Below are positions 48,387-61,408 of a DNA stretch of 64,000 nucleotides, piece after piece. Within the stretch, counting starts at the first letter, position 1, and the number at the start of each line of letters is the position of its first letter. A program made the position numbers and the translations under genes. The notes beneath the pieces are model-generated. The model had not been told where the DNA came from, did no database searches, and saw only the letters and a program-made list of their open reading frames with translations. The stretch lies in NCBI GenBank assembly GCA_020086605.1, contig JACBWW010000067.1, forward strand, positions 628,425 to 692,424. Direction: 5' to 3'. This stretch comes from Lanius collurio. Lineage: Eukaryota; Chordata; Aves; Passeriformes; Laniidae.

Positions 48387-51300
48387 ACCCTTAGACAGAA
48401 ACAAAATAACTTTTTGTACTTTATGAGAACGTTTGGTAGCCTTACCAGCAGCTGCAATTTCAGCGGTTTTGCAAGAGATTGCATAATTTAAATTTAACAC
48501 GTGAGTACTTCAAGATGAGCTGTAAAAGCTGAACCTCTGGGTGCAGCCAACTTTAGGGTAACCATGAGAGCAAACCTATCAGCAAGCATGGCCTGAGGAG
48601 CAAGCACCTTTCTTCTTGACCCTCCTAAGAGTTTAAACTAAGCAGGACTATTTTCAGAAGATTGTTTTGGAGATTTGAAGAGTAATTACATGTATCTATA
48701 ATACAAAATCTGTCACCTGTGGTGATTGTAGTTTTGGCAATTTAAGAAATTGTTCATTTTGTGCTGACCGCTGTAGCTTCTCTGAGAACATCTGATGAAT
48801 TGAAACTCCTAAGGAAATATGCAGTTGTAATAAGTGAATATAAAAACAAAGGTGTTTTTTGAAAGATGCCAAAATACAAGCTAAGTCATGCTTGTAAAAC
48901 AGTGATAACCTATCTTCTCCTCTGAATTTCCAAGAATAAGAGACACTTTCTTGTTTTTCTTTCTTGGCTGGACCTTGAAATTCAAAGCCTCAGCCTCTGA
49001 AGGGTTTCCTTAAAACAGTGTCTTTAAAGGTCCATTAATCTGTCAGTGGTTTTGATATCGTTTCTTACATGAAGATTTGTTTGGGAACCTGACTTTTTGC
49101 CAGTTTCAGTTCTATTTAGCCTCCTGTCCTCTTTCTTCTCTCTTGTTTTCCTGAAAAGGGAATATATAAGTGTTGGTTGAGTTAAAGCTTCCATTTGGTG
49201 GTTTCTTGAATTAGGCCTTGCTTCCCCTGCCCTCCCACTCCACCCAGCATTTTCTTCATGACTCATGCTAATTTGTAGGTAGTAAAAGTACTGGGATCTA
49301 CAGATTGTCCCTTTGCCACTACTGACTTTCTTCCAGGAATTATTTAAAACTGTAACGGAGCATATCTGTGAGGCCTTCTGCAAATTGTGCCTGAGTCGCC
49401 ACCTCTTAGTAACTCATGTAAAGTCTGGCTTGTTTGGGGCACATTGCTCTGAGATTTCTTTTTTTTACTGTAGCAATAGTTCTTCCTTCATTCCACTGTA
49501 ATTTTAAATGCTGAACCAAGGAACTCACAGTCAAAATAAAAAGGCAGAATATCAGGCAGAGCACTGCAAAGGGATGCAAAGGGATGGGGTAGCAGCAAGT
49601 CTCCCATGCTCCCTTTGAAGACTTCGGGAAACAGAGCCCTGTCCACTGAAATTGTGCTTGAGAGGGTGGGGTTTGAGAAGGCTTTGCAGAGCAGTGGCAA
49701 AGGTCTTTGAAAGGAAAGGAAAATAAATTAGTGTCCAAACTCCTTCAGCAGCTGCTTTGGAAAGAGGTACAAGAAACAAAGAAATTGCATCACAACCAGT
49801 CTATCTAGGAATCACCTGAAGATGTAAATGCTCTGAGTCTGCCACCTAGGTCATTGCTGGTTTACTACAGAGAGGATCATGGGTTTGGACATGCTGTAAA
49901 TCTGTGTCTAGCAAAATTTACTTTTGTGAGCTGTGGCAGTGAGGTCGTGGGCAGACAGGCTGGAGAGACACGTTCTGCAGCTCTGTGGTGTCATGTACCA
50001 GGTGTGTGAGGAAATGGCTTAGCTTAAAAATAGAGGTTTTCAGTAAAATAGCTGCAAAACATCTATCAGAGACTAACAAAACTATTCATGAGATTCTGAT
50101 CCTTCAGCTATGGGAGCCTTGTGAAATGCTGGTTCTCCACTCACTAATTACAACCCTGTAGCAAAAACAACATATCTGGTCTTCTTGTGTGCGTGTCTGT
50201 AGTTTTTACCCAATTGTTTTGTAACCTTAAATGGGACTTAAGTTTTCATGTATTGTCTGGTTTTATTCAGTCTTAATTCCTTTGAGTTTAGTTTTTTTGG
50301 AGGGTTCCAGTTATTGATGCATTGAAGAATATCATGGACAGAGGTTACCAAAAAAGGGTGTGACTTGGGAGTGGAGTAAATTTAGCACATCCACATTTTA
50401 TTAAATTTATGACTCATAAAATGCTCAATATTTCACTGAATAGCCAACTGACCCTCATTTTGCTTGTGCTGATGGATGTCCTGAAGTTTTGCCAAATAGT
50501 TTTGGAATTATATCCTCCAGAAAATGTTATTGCCTATTAAAAGCTTGAATGTGACCTTTTCTCCTTTCTCTTCTCTCTGACCTCTTTCTCTGGACAGATC
50601 CCATATTGAAATTTTTTTTTTCCTCTGTCTATTTGGCAAAAGGATTCCACCTCCTGCACATACTCGGTTGTGTTTAAGTAGATGTAAAAATTGACATTTT
50701 TGCATGCAGCACCATCTTCAGAGTGACATCTGTCTTTGTATGTTATCTTTGTTTCTACATCTGGACAATCTGAAACTTTTAGACAGGATATTTGTAATAA
50801 GCTTCAGCTCTTCAGTGAAAAACTGCTTAATTGTTAAGAGGGGTTTTTTTGTTTAATCTTGTTATGAAATGTTCCTTTTTGTTTTCTGTGTGGTTTTTTC
50901 CATACAGCTGTTGATATTGTAAACTGCACATTTGCAGGGACACATGTGTCTGCAGCATATGATGCTGTCGGCTTCTTAGTAGTTTTTCCTGTTTATGGAC
51001 TGGAGAACATTTCAGATGGAGAAGAGCAGCTGGAGGGAGAGCAATGTCAGCATACCCTACTGGGATTTTGATCACACTAAATTCTGTTAATAAAATTCAG
51101 GGTCTATATATCAACATAGAATAACTTGGAAATGTTATATAAACATTTTCCAGTGAGGACTAAGGGTCTGTGAGATGCAACTTAAAAGGTATTATCTTTC
51201 TTTAAAGCTTTTCAATTCAGAGCTGTAAAAAAGCCAAGGTTTTCCTAGCTTCACTGGCAGATTTTAAAAAACAAAGATTTAGGAGTCTTTTTTGGTAAAT

Positions 51301-53882
51301 GTTAGAGGTAATACTTTTAATCATGAGCTAAGTCAAATCTATGAAAATAACCTTTCGTTCTGGTTTTAAAAATTACAGCAGTAAAGATAGCTGGGCTTAC
51401 AGCAAACTCTGTAGGTCGGGGTATGCAGATGTACTTTCCAAAATGACTGTGTGTGCACTTACCTGACCTGTGTCCTGTTACAGCAACTGCATGTGCAGAC
51501 AGAGTGACATGGGGTCTGTGCTCCTCATCTTAAAATTGTGTGTCCAAGAAAACCAAATACTGTACGTGAGGAGAGAATAACACGTTATATAATGCTCTGC
51601 TTCTCTTACTCCCTGCCTCAGCAAGCGCAGTTGGCCACTTCATGGCTTCCTCTGCCTGCACGGAATGTGGTTTGTGGATTGCAGGAAATAAGGAGAAATG
51701 AAAGGGTTGGCACAGGGAAAATTAATGAGTGTACGCAGAGGGGTTGTAAACTGTTCAAGGCACTGGTGGCCATGCATATGAATAAACAGGTGCAAGAGGT
51801 GAAACAGAGTTCTTTAAATTTTAGATCCTAATGTAGCAATTTCATTTGTGGTCAAGGGACTGCAGAAATACACAGGGCAAGTTATGCACATCTGATTTCA
51901 GGACTGTTAGTACATTAGGTTTCTGAAAATAAAAATAAAGCAATTTATATGAAACCCAAACAGCATTCCTTATGTAATTCATCCTCTGCAGGCATCTTCT
52001 TTCTTTCAAACATGTTGAAACACAATATATTTTTATTAGTTACCCTGTCAACTAAAAAAAACCAGGACTGATTTCTGTTTTATTGTGTGTTTTTCCTCCA
52101 AATGTATTTTGCACATTTTATTAAATGCTGTCAGTAGTCACTTTCTGTCCAATTTGAATAATTTTTTACTCTAAAACCGCAGGAATAAAAACCCTCTACT
52201 TGTTTTTTAAGACATGTAGATAAACAGATACAGCTGCGTATATACATATATATGTAGTTTTCTAGATGAGCAGTTGATATTTTTAATAGTAAATTTAAAA
52301 AACTCTAGTTGCATTCCTTTTTATGCTAATTTAGTAGGGTTTGATATATGAAGATACATTTACAGAATGCTAAAGTAGGTTATAATTGTCTTTGCATTTC
52401 CCTCAAAACCAAAATTGGCCAGCTTTTTAATCTTTTTATGTAGTGCATGGGTTGGGGTCTTCTTCACACACAGGATATCCAGTGCTATAATGTGGTTAAG
52501 GGATGCAGATTTTGACCTCATCAAATGCAATGCAGTCACCCTCAATTCAGAATGGCTGCATTATTTTTCCAAATAGCCCCTTTCCTTTCTACTTTGAAGT
52601 GTAATATAAAAATATCTTTTCTGAAACCTTGGTTGATTCTTCTCTGAAGATATGATGTTAACATTTAATTGCAATTATGTGCATGAAAAAAATGAGAACA
52701 CAGCTGTTAGTTGTGTGATCTTGTTTCCACTTGAGAAATGGAAAAGTACAAGCTCAAGTTCTGTTTGAGTGAGGCATCCTTCAACTGTCGAGTACTAGAG
52801 TTAAGCAGCAGAAGAAAATGGTTCTACTACACTTAGAAGCTAATTTTCAGAAACAGGCAGTAAAACGTCATAGAAACCATTTAAAAACCTGAACCAAGCT
52901 TTTCAGCAGCCAGTCTGGGTAATTTTAAAGATAAATTATGTGTTCTGTCCTAGTAAGAGCCTCCCTGGAACCCACAGGATTGTTTTGAAATTCATCCATA
53001 AAGCTGAAAGTTGTTGTAATGAACTGCCTTTTAATAATGTTCTGCAGGTTCCAGCCAGGACCCAAAGGTTTGATTCATATCTGCCAAGCACAGAGAATAC
53101 ATGATAAACAGACAAAAAGATATGGATCCTCCCTGGAAGAAAATTGTTTCCGTGCAGAAATTTGGTCATTTTGCATGTGGTGGGAGCATTCCCAAAAAGC
53201 AGCGTGAAGCATCTTTGAACTTGAACACTCTGGAGATCACTTTTTGGTGGGTGGGAGAGCAGGGACTGAGGTAATTCATGTGCAGGGGTGCCAGTAATAT
53301 GCCTGCCATGCAGTTCTTGGCAGATTACCTATACAGGGGTGAGTCACGTCATTTGCAATAAAGAATCTGAGGTGTAATTGAGGATGGAAATTCTAGATGC
53401 ATTTCATAAAGGCAGAAAATATAATTAGACGTGTTTAAGCATGCATGTTTCTTGTACACATTGTGTGTGGAAAAAAACTCCTGTCTCCTAAAGCATTGTA
53501 AATTCCAAGTATTAGGCGTACAGACTACAACCTGGTTTTGAGAAAATGCATTAACCATCATTTTATAACTGCTTTTTCATAGCTGTAACAAAAGTCATGG
53601 TGCAGAATGCCTGTGTCTAGTTCAGGCTTGTCTTTTCCATGTCCCTTTGATGGCAAATCTCTTTTTCTTTCTGAACCAGGTTTTTTGCAGACGTTTACTC
53701 AGAGTTTTATTACTGAATAGGTGAGTTCAGGCCTCATGGTTTCTTATAAACAATCCTAGGTGGGTTTTGGTTGCTGTTTCTGTCTCTGCAGTTAACTCTT
53801 TGGTCAAGCACTTTGTCATTTGGAAAGCAGTATAAAGTCGAGGAAGCAAGACTGAAGGACTAGGCAAAGCAAGGGTTGTTTT

Positions 53883-53903
53883 CTTTCTTTCTTTTTTTTT
53901 TTT
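53883..53903. repeat. (TTTC)n / poly-T tract
   Basis: A few ttctttc units pass into a run of about 12 T. It is low-complexity intronic sequence. Confidence 0.75.
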
Positions 53904-56379
53904 AAACATGCTTGCTCATTTCCAACAGGGCTTTCTGTAGCAGAAGTAATTATGTTGCATCAAGCGTTAGCACTGTTTGATCTGTCAGTGTACAAGTGTA
54001 TGCATTAAGCCTTCGGTAGGAATTCTTATGTTGAAACTGAAAGGCAGAAATGCACTGTTTGCTAAGACAATATCAGCTCACTATGTCATGGAGAGAACTT
54101 TAAGCATCTTGCAGGGTAATAAGCAATGTATGTGTCTTGTCACTTCCCCATCAGTTAAGATCAAGAGCTGGGTGACTGATAGGAGGCAGGAAACATCTTG
54201 TAAAAATTGCTGTATTGAAACACAGACCCTCAGGTTGGAAAAGAAAAGAAGCAACCCTCAAACCTAAAATTATAAATTGAAGTCAGTTCTGGGTTTGTTT
54301 TTTTTTTTGCTGGTGGAGGAGGAAAAAAGCCAACAACCTAAGGAACTATTCTACTTGTTTTTCTGTTTGGGCTTTTGTTTTGCTCTTTAGATGGAATCTG
54401 CAAAATTCCGATATCCAGGAGTTCAGGGCTCTGCATCTGGAGGCAGTGGCATAGCCCAGTCTTCATTCTGTTCTTCTCTTGAGGCACTGCTGTTTTGAGT
54501 ATCTCCTATTGACAACAGCAACCTTTTTGTTAGTGTGAAGGTGTCAGAGCTGAGCACTGACTGATGGCACAGGGTGATACTTAATAAGAATTTCTTACTC
54601 CCTGAAAGTGTTTAACTTCAGGAATATGCAGCAACTTTTGCTGTTCTGGATAAATGAATGCATAAGGGTACTGGGGGAGGGTTAAAAAAGTACTAAACCC
54701 CACATAAAGTTTTATGACAACTTAAGTTCATCATTGCTGTTTTCTTCTCACCTAGTTTGGGGATGTTTGTGATAATGCACTCGAGGCAGGTAGACTGTTC
54801 TGTAATCCAGTCTCTTTTGTGTTCTGTCAGTGGTGAAGAGATTTGGTTCTGAGCAGCAGTGACGTGCGTGGCTGGTAGGCAGAGCGTGTTTGTCTGCAGG
54901 GATGGAGTGGGTGCCTACACCTCCGGAGGGAGGAGGGAGGGTGTGCCCCTCACTTCTGCTGGAGTTTGTAGCTCAGAGGTCCTCTTGGGCCCTTCACCAT
55001 TTCAGAAAAGGAACAGCTGTGGTTCCATGCCTTTGTTTTTTCCATCTGTTGCTAGCCAGGAATTTGTGAACATCCTTCTCGGATGTGGATCTTGCTGAGG
55101 TTATTCATGTCTTTGTCACCTCCCAGGCTGAAATACTGCAATCCATACTTGGAGCAAATGTTCCTAAGTCTCCTGAGCATTTAGCTGGTCTCTACAAAGC
55201 AGTGGCATACTTCCCAAGCGGGTTTAACCAGCATGGGCTTGATTTCTCAGATAGCTTTGAGCCTTTTAGCTCTGTGATGAATTTGCTGAAAGCTGCAGGT
55301 GTGTTGTATCTCTGAAAATCAGGTCTTGGGAACACACTGAGCTCATGTCTGTTACTCTCCTCTGGCTACCTAACTTGTTCCAGATGCTGTTCTAGGCACT
55401 AGCAAATAATAGAGGAAAATGCTACTCTAGGCAGTGGGAGAATAATGAAGAAAAAATGTTCCAATCCTTGGCCCAGAATTCATATGAATTGCAGGAGGAC
55501 GCTGTGTTCTGTGTAATCTTGTTTTTCATCTTACCAACACAACAGATGTCAGCTGCAGGTTGGGTCTTCTGTCGTGAGAAGACAAGCCTGGACCTACATC
55601 TTGGATGGGTGGGAGAAACAGCAGTTACCCACTTTGGTGGATGAAGGAAGGGATTTCTAATGGGAAAACATACTGTGCCTGTAGCATCCAGCCTGATGAA
55701 CTTCCCTGGCTCCACAGGCTAGCAGTGGGAATACCTGTGTCCCACTTCCATCCGTAGTCTGGGGTTCAGGTTCCACAACAGCCCCAGTACAGCTCTTTGG
55801 CAGGCCTGGCTTCTGCTGATTCCCTGTGCTGGAAGGACTCAGTGCAGGATCTGGAGAAGCAAAGGGAACATCCAGTGTGGGGCAGGAGACAGGAAGATAA
55901 TTCCTTTCAGAGATGGGATATTACTGGGTTGGTTTTGCTGTATCACCTGCATCCTAAGAATAAAAGAGGCTTAAAACCTCCTTTTGGAGGGAAGAGTGTT
56001 TGCTGTCAGACTGAACAGGCTACACTGTGGTAGCCTGTGGTACAACATGGTAGCATGCTGAACATTCACATTCTTATCTAGCCCTCTGTCCAGGACAGTT
56101 GTCTCCACAATTAAAGGAGCACAAGCAGCGGATCAGAAGATCCATATTCGAGGTATTCCCAGGGGCCAGAGAGCAGTCCTGAGCTCAGATGTGTTTATTT
56201 GCCTGTGAGAACATGGGTCATTGTGCTGATGATGCATGAGCATCCCCAATATGTGTCTGCCAGCTGTACCTCCTGCTCCCTGCAGTCCCTTTCCCTGTGT
56301 TCAAGTTCCTATTGCAGGGCATGAGGCACCTTCCATGAAGTCCTTCCAAACAATCTCTCTGTGCCTCATACCTTGTAAG

Positions 56380-56662
56380 ATCACAGAATCACAGAATGGT
56401 TTGGGTTGGAACAGATCTTAAAGATCACCTAGTTCCAACCTACTGCCAGGAGCAGGGACATCTAGACCAGGTTGCTCAGAGGTCCATCCAACCAGGCCTT
56501 GGACACTTCCAGGGATGGGGCATCCACAGCTGTTCTGGGCAGCCTGTTCCAGTGCCTCACCACCCTCACAGTAAAGAATTTATTCCAAGTACCCTCTTTC
56601 AGTTTAAAACATTCTTGTGTCACTACATGACCTTATAAAAAGACCCTCACCAGCTTTCTTAG
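56380..56662 (-). mobile_element. CR1 LINE 3' fragment (best preserved, antisense)
   Basis: It begins with two copies of atcacag/aatcacagaatg, then ggtttgggttggaacagatc, agttccaacctactgcc, gaccaggttgctcagag, tccagggatggggcatccac, agcctgttccagtgcctcac, caccctcacagtaaagaatt and a ttcagtttaaaacattcttg block. This is the reverse complement of the CR1 3' region and is the copy closest to the usual consensus in this window, suggesting a younger insertion. Open frames crossing it are shadows of the repeat. It has no intact reverse transcriptase. Confidence 0.92.
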
Positions 56663-56857
56663 AGATCTCAAGATCTCAAACAGGAAGAAATTTCTGGAAA
56701 TCTCCACCTTCACAGGCAGGAAGATTATTTGGCCATGTGGTGTAGGGGTTAGGGGTAGCTTAGGCATGCTATGACTGTTACATTACCCGTGGGGCCATTT
56801 TTTAAACCTAGTTACAGAGTCCTTAGATGTAATCCAAGTACAACAGTCCTTGTTCCC

Positions 56858-56908
56858 ATGGGGAAGAGAAAAAAGGAAGAAAAAAAGCAGGGAAAGAAAA
56901 AAGGAATG
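56858..56908. repeat. purine-rich tract
   Basis: About 50 bases are almost purely A and G, with aaaaaagg-type units. It is low-complexity sequence about 200 bases beyond the CR1 fragment. Confidence 0.7.
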
Positions 56909-58232
56909 TAAATATACATATTGTATCCAGAGATGCATCTTGCCTGAAAAGCTGATGTCTATAAAAGGCTTACAGGCAGTCTGCTAAGAGTAGTAAATAA
57001 TAGTGGCTCCATCTTGCAGACAAACTAGGGGCTTTCCTGTGAGGTTTTTCGATTTTAAAAAGAGCAAGGATCTGTTGATGGGCTACCTTTATTCATGCTA
57101 TGAACCTAAAACTATATGTGTTATAATGGACAAAATAGAGAATATCTAAAATAAATCTCCTCATAGCTCTTCTTTAGGTCTAGATTACAGAGAAGAGCTG
57201 AGTTGGAGGGCCAGTCAATTTATTTTCTGGGTTTCTCTAGCCCTGCTGCTGATCAATTGTAACAGCAGTAGCAGATTGCATGTCAGGACATCTTTGGAAG
57301 TGAGAAATTAGAGCTGTTGAAGACTACTTCACAGATGTGTCAACCCAGGAATTAAGTGAGAATTAGACCTAAATAATATAGTCTTAAGAATTGAGCCTGG
57401 ATTTTGGGTTTTATTTATTTTTTGATATGATGTCATGGGGTTAAAAGGGAAACAGTGCTAACTATTCACAGGATTTTACAGATATTGTGAGGGTATGTCC
57501 CCAGCACGATGATTGTCTTGTTCTCTAGGTAGAAATACTCTATTCAAAGCAAAACCCATATCAATTCATTCATTTAATAAAAAATAATGAAAAATATTTA
57601 TACACATCTATTCACTATGGATGGTGAAGACAGAAAATGAAACACGGCGTTCTCAGTGGCATTTAGGAACATGGAATTTATGATGTGCTGCAATTCCTTG
57701 TTTATTGTGTTTATTATGTTTCACAATATATGGTGGTCTCACATTTCCATCAGTGTGCCTTAATGCCTGACATGCCTCTGGTGCCAAAACATCTCAATGT
57801 GGGTTAGCCACAGGCTACACTGGATTTACAATTTCCTATTTTCACCTTCGTAAGCAGAATGTTTTCTGTGCCTGGATAGGTAAACAAGCACATCTTGCAG
57901 TAAAAATTTTATATGGGAATTCCTGGAGCAACCAGCACAAAAGATGGGGCGTGCTATACAATTAATGATAAAACTTGGGCTTTGCATTTGTGTTGAATTG
58001 TGAAAAGAAGACTAAAATCCCTTTTCTTAACATAAAATATTTAAAATCAAGCATTTATTATGCCTAGATTTGATAAGGCTACTTACCAGCCTAGACATGT
58101 TTGCACACAGCAGTATCTTCTCATTTAAATTCAATCACAGTCACAAAACAAGCCTGGCTTAGACTAGCTGAAGATATAAACTTCATTTTCATCTCATTAG
58201 GCCACCTGGAAGCAACAATCAGTGAGTAGTCC

Positions 58233-58240
58233 TGACGTCA
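58233..58240. promoter_or_regulatory. palindromic CRE-type site (TGACGTCA)
   Basis: A full 8-bp palindrome TGACGTCA, the CREB/ATF consensus, sits within sequence with several A/T-rich motifs. CpG-containing CREs are uncommon by chance in this CpG-poor DNA. It is far from any visible promoter, so any role would be that of a distal element. No other evidence of activity can be seen. Confidence 0.3.
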
Positions 58241-60493
58241 ATGGTCTCTCTACTGCATTAAAATGTTAATTTCATGGCTTTAATTCCCTTTGTAAAACGT
58301 GCTGCTGCAGGACACTATATGCAGATTTATTCTGAAGCAGGCAAATCTGCATGCCATATTCCTTTTTAGTGTCTTAGGTTCCTTTGGATTTTTATTTTTA
58401 GCCATCCCTATTTTTATAAACTGCTGTGAAAAGATGATCACCATAACAACGAAAAAGTAAATATTTTCTTAAAACAGCCCTTTGAGAATGTATACTTAAG
58501 AGTCAGGAATTCAGGGCATCATGCATTTACTGGTATTTTGTTCTGCTGCTCTCTTTTCCATTATTTAAAAATGGGACAGGTATTGTTACTGGCTAACATT
58601 TTCAGACAGTGGATCATGAAGGGAAAGCAACGTAGAAAGCTGATGTAGATCAACTATAGCATCAACATTTTTAGCTTCAATCCTGCTTATGTCAGGACAA
58701 AATGATAGTCTTCTCAATTTTGGAATCCTTCCTTGACAATGCATGCTTCCTCGGCATTTAGTCATTTTCATCTTGCTTTAGGGGATACATTTCTGGTTGT
58801 GTACTTCAAAACTGTACGTCACAGTTCAAGTTCAACTGTTGGCAGTAGAAGTGTGTCTTCAGTGCAGGAAAGCAAGGGAAGGTAATTGTTCATCTGGTCT
58901 TTTCCCCTTTTATTGCATGCAGTTCTTTTTTAAGAGTACAGCACTCTTGGGTATATTTCCAAGTGCTGTGTAAATGATTATTATGCGTTAGTGTGCCTGT
59001 GGCATCTGTAGATGGATGAGCTTTGCACTCCTGTTGCAGATGGTAAATGCAAAGCTCAGGATCTCGGCTTCTCAGGACCCACTGTTGGTGGAGCTGCCTG
59101 GCTCAGGAGCACTGTGCTCAGCCAGAGGGCTCTGATGGCACACTTGGGTCTGGGCTGGTGACAACACTCAGCAACATGGTCCTCTTGCTCTCCCCTGGAT
59201 GATCCTGTCATTTTAGGCACTGTACAAATCCCACTGAGGCCCTGCTGGCATGTGGTGCTGACCCTTCTGTGAAGGACCTTGGACAATGCATGGGGTCTGC
59301 CTGGTGTTTACCTGGCTGGAGAGGACAAAGATCACCAAATCACAATACATTAAATAAAGGAAGGTTTCCTTGCTAAGCACTGGACACATCCAAATGTTTC
59401 CCTCTGGGAGTCTCAGTGGGATTTCCCTGCAGCTGGCCCCAGGAGAGTGCTTCTGGTAAGTAACTAGGAACAGGTAGTTAATTTGGCCTCCTGCCTGCCC
59501 TGAGACTGCCAGGAGAGCAGTGGAGATGTAGTTTTATCAGTCTACTATCGTGTACATCTCTGTGACTTCTGTGCTCTCACAGGGAGCAATATAGAAATAT
59601 ATGCTGTAATTGTAACTGAGAAGTAGCCAAAATAGCTTAAAAGGTGTGAATAAAGTTAGTGTTCCAGACTTCTAAGAAGTTTCCTGTTTCAGATTAAGTA
59701 AGATAATTTACCAATGAGTCTAAAAACATGTTGCTACCTAATTTTTCACTCTTAGTGTCGAGGGAGAAGTTTTTTGAAAGTCAGTGAAGACAGATGGACA
59801 GTAGCCAATTCATTTCCATCCTGGGTCTCTTGCCTACAATGTTATTTCATCACAGGCAGTGCCATAACTCAATGTACTAGTCAATTTAAAATGCCAAAGT
59901 GTGCCAGAGTTTTACTCTATGGATAGAATTATTCATTCATGTCTGCAGTTGGTGAGTGGAGTGATACTATGACGACTTCTCAGATCACACACTGATCTAG
60001 AAAAATATTCCATTAGTAACCTGAGACGTTAGCTGTTATTGCAGCAGCATACTCACTCTTCTAACTCTGTTTTGATTTGTCTTTCAAAATGTCTTATAAG
60101 CTAATCAAAGAATTTATCACTTGGGTGTGCAAGCCACTTAAACATGAGTTACTGCAGGTGTTTGGACAGTTGTCATCAGGTGGTCAAATGAATATTGTTG
60201 TAGCCTGGACATTTGAAAGGCCATTTCTATGGCAGAGTGACACAAACACAGAGTTAAAGTTGCTGTCATCACTTAATGAACTCGTGACTGTGGGTTGACA
60301 TGGCTTTGGGAGAATAAAAATAAAAGGTCTTACTGTTTGGTTTGCATTTCTTTTGTCTCAGTCACTAAGTGCATGTAGTTCCAGAGATATTCATGCTATA
60401 ATTGCTTATTGTTTGGTGTGTTTATTTGTTTTAGTGATCTTGGAAGCAGTGGAGATGGAAGAGTTGGTGGGAGGTAGTTTGTGTCACCATTGC

Positions 60494-61408
60494 TTAGGCA
60501 GCAGATATACTGAGTGCTGGACTGTAGGTTTCAGCACTCCATGCATTCCATGTTTCAAAAATTATATCAAAGCTACTGAAGTTCTCCTTGGCTTGTGTTT
60601 GCCCACAGAGAGAAAGGTTTTGACCAGAATTACCTCGTAGAGCTAAACTATCTTTGCCCAGCCAAGCTACACTGAATTTTTCATCACCCATCCCATAGTT
60701 TATTTTTGAAAGACTAACTGGCAGTTCATCATTCAGCAGCTCTTGAAAAGCCTGACTGTTCCTCAGAAAAGAGGTTATGCTCTTCAGATAAACTTCCACT
60801 CTCTCAGCACCATTGTTGCCCTGTGACCCAATGGCAACTTCTTTGTTCCAATTTGTAAGGACAGCCTTTTTCCCTTCCCACTGGAGTGGATCGTGGGACA
60901 CATCCATTTGCACCTGCCTGGTGAGGACATCGGGTTGTACCATGGCAAAGCCCTCCTGCAGGCAGTTGAGAGTTTTACATCAGTCCTGGGCTGGGTCTCT
61001 TCCTTGGTTCTCATCCTCCAGAGCAGAGATGTTGGTGTGTTTAATGGTGTTCAGGAGGGCTCTTGTCTCCTTGTCTCTTGCCTCCTGCCTGAAGCCCTCC
61101 ACAGCTGTTTGTGCCCGTAGGCCAAATAGGAGTGGGAATAGGAGTCTTTCTCTAAAGGCTGTGCAGATGGTGTGTAGCTTGTCTGTGGGCACTGAGGCTG
61201 AATTTAGCAAGGCTAAATGTTGTTTGTAGTGCACAGGGTTATGTTCAGGAGCACTTGAGGGAAAATAGCAACATTCTGCTGAGGAACATGGAGTTTTCTG
61301 GGATGTCCTCCCAATGTGTTTCTCATCTGTTTGCTGTTCCTGTACACCTTGGGATCTCCCAGTGGAGGAAGCTGTGGAGTGAGGATTTTTGTGATGCCTT
61401 TTGTGCTG
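60494..61408 (-). pseudogene. unidentified minus-strand reading frame with one internal stop
   Basis: Reading the minus strand from just after a TGA at 61409-61411, one frame stays open for about 140 codons to a TGA at 60980-60982. It then continues in the same frame for about 160 codons to a stop at 60494-60496. In DNA of this composition roughly 15 stops would be expected in 305 codons, so a protein-coding past is likely. The predicted product is mostly hydrophilic. It has a short hydrophobic run (LLFPLLFGL) followed by a helical charged stretch, and a middle section containing NGAERVEVYLKSITSFLRN. I do not recognise the family and see no catalytic motif. It lies antisense in the LCLAT1 intron with no visible LTRs. 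It could be a relic of a retroelement, a decayed host gene copy, or a fortuitously open stretch. Confidence 0.4.

Noticed and set aside
56236..56638. Overlapping + strand open frames of 61 and 80 codons
   Set aside because: Most of this sequence is the antisense CR1 fragment at 56380-56662, so the frames are repeat-derived.
60813..61229. 138-codon + strand open frame opposite the minus-strand relic
   Set aside because: It is the antisense shadow of the longer minus-strand frame. Its translation is Ser/Cys/Leu-rich and ends before the minus frame does.
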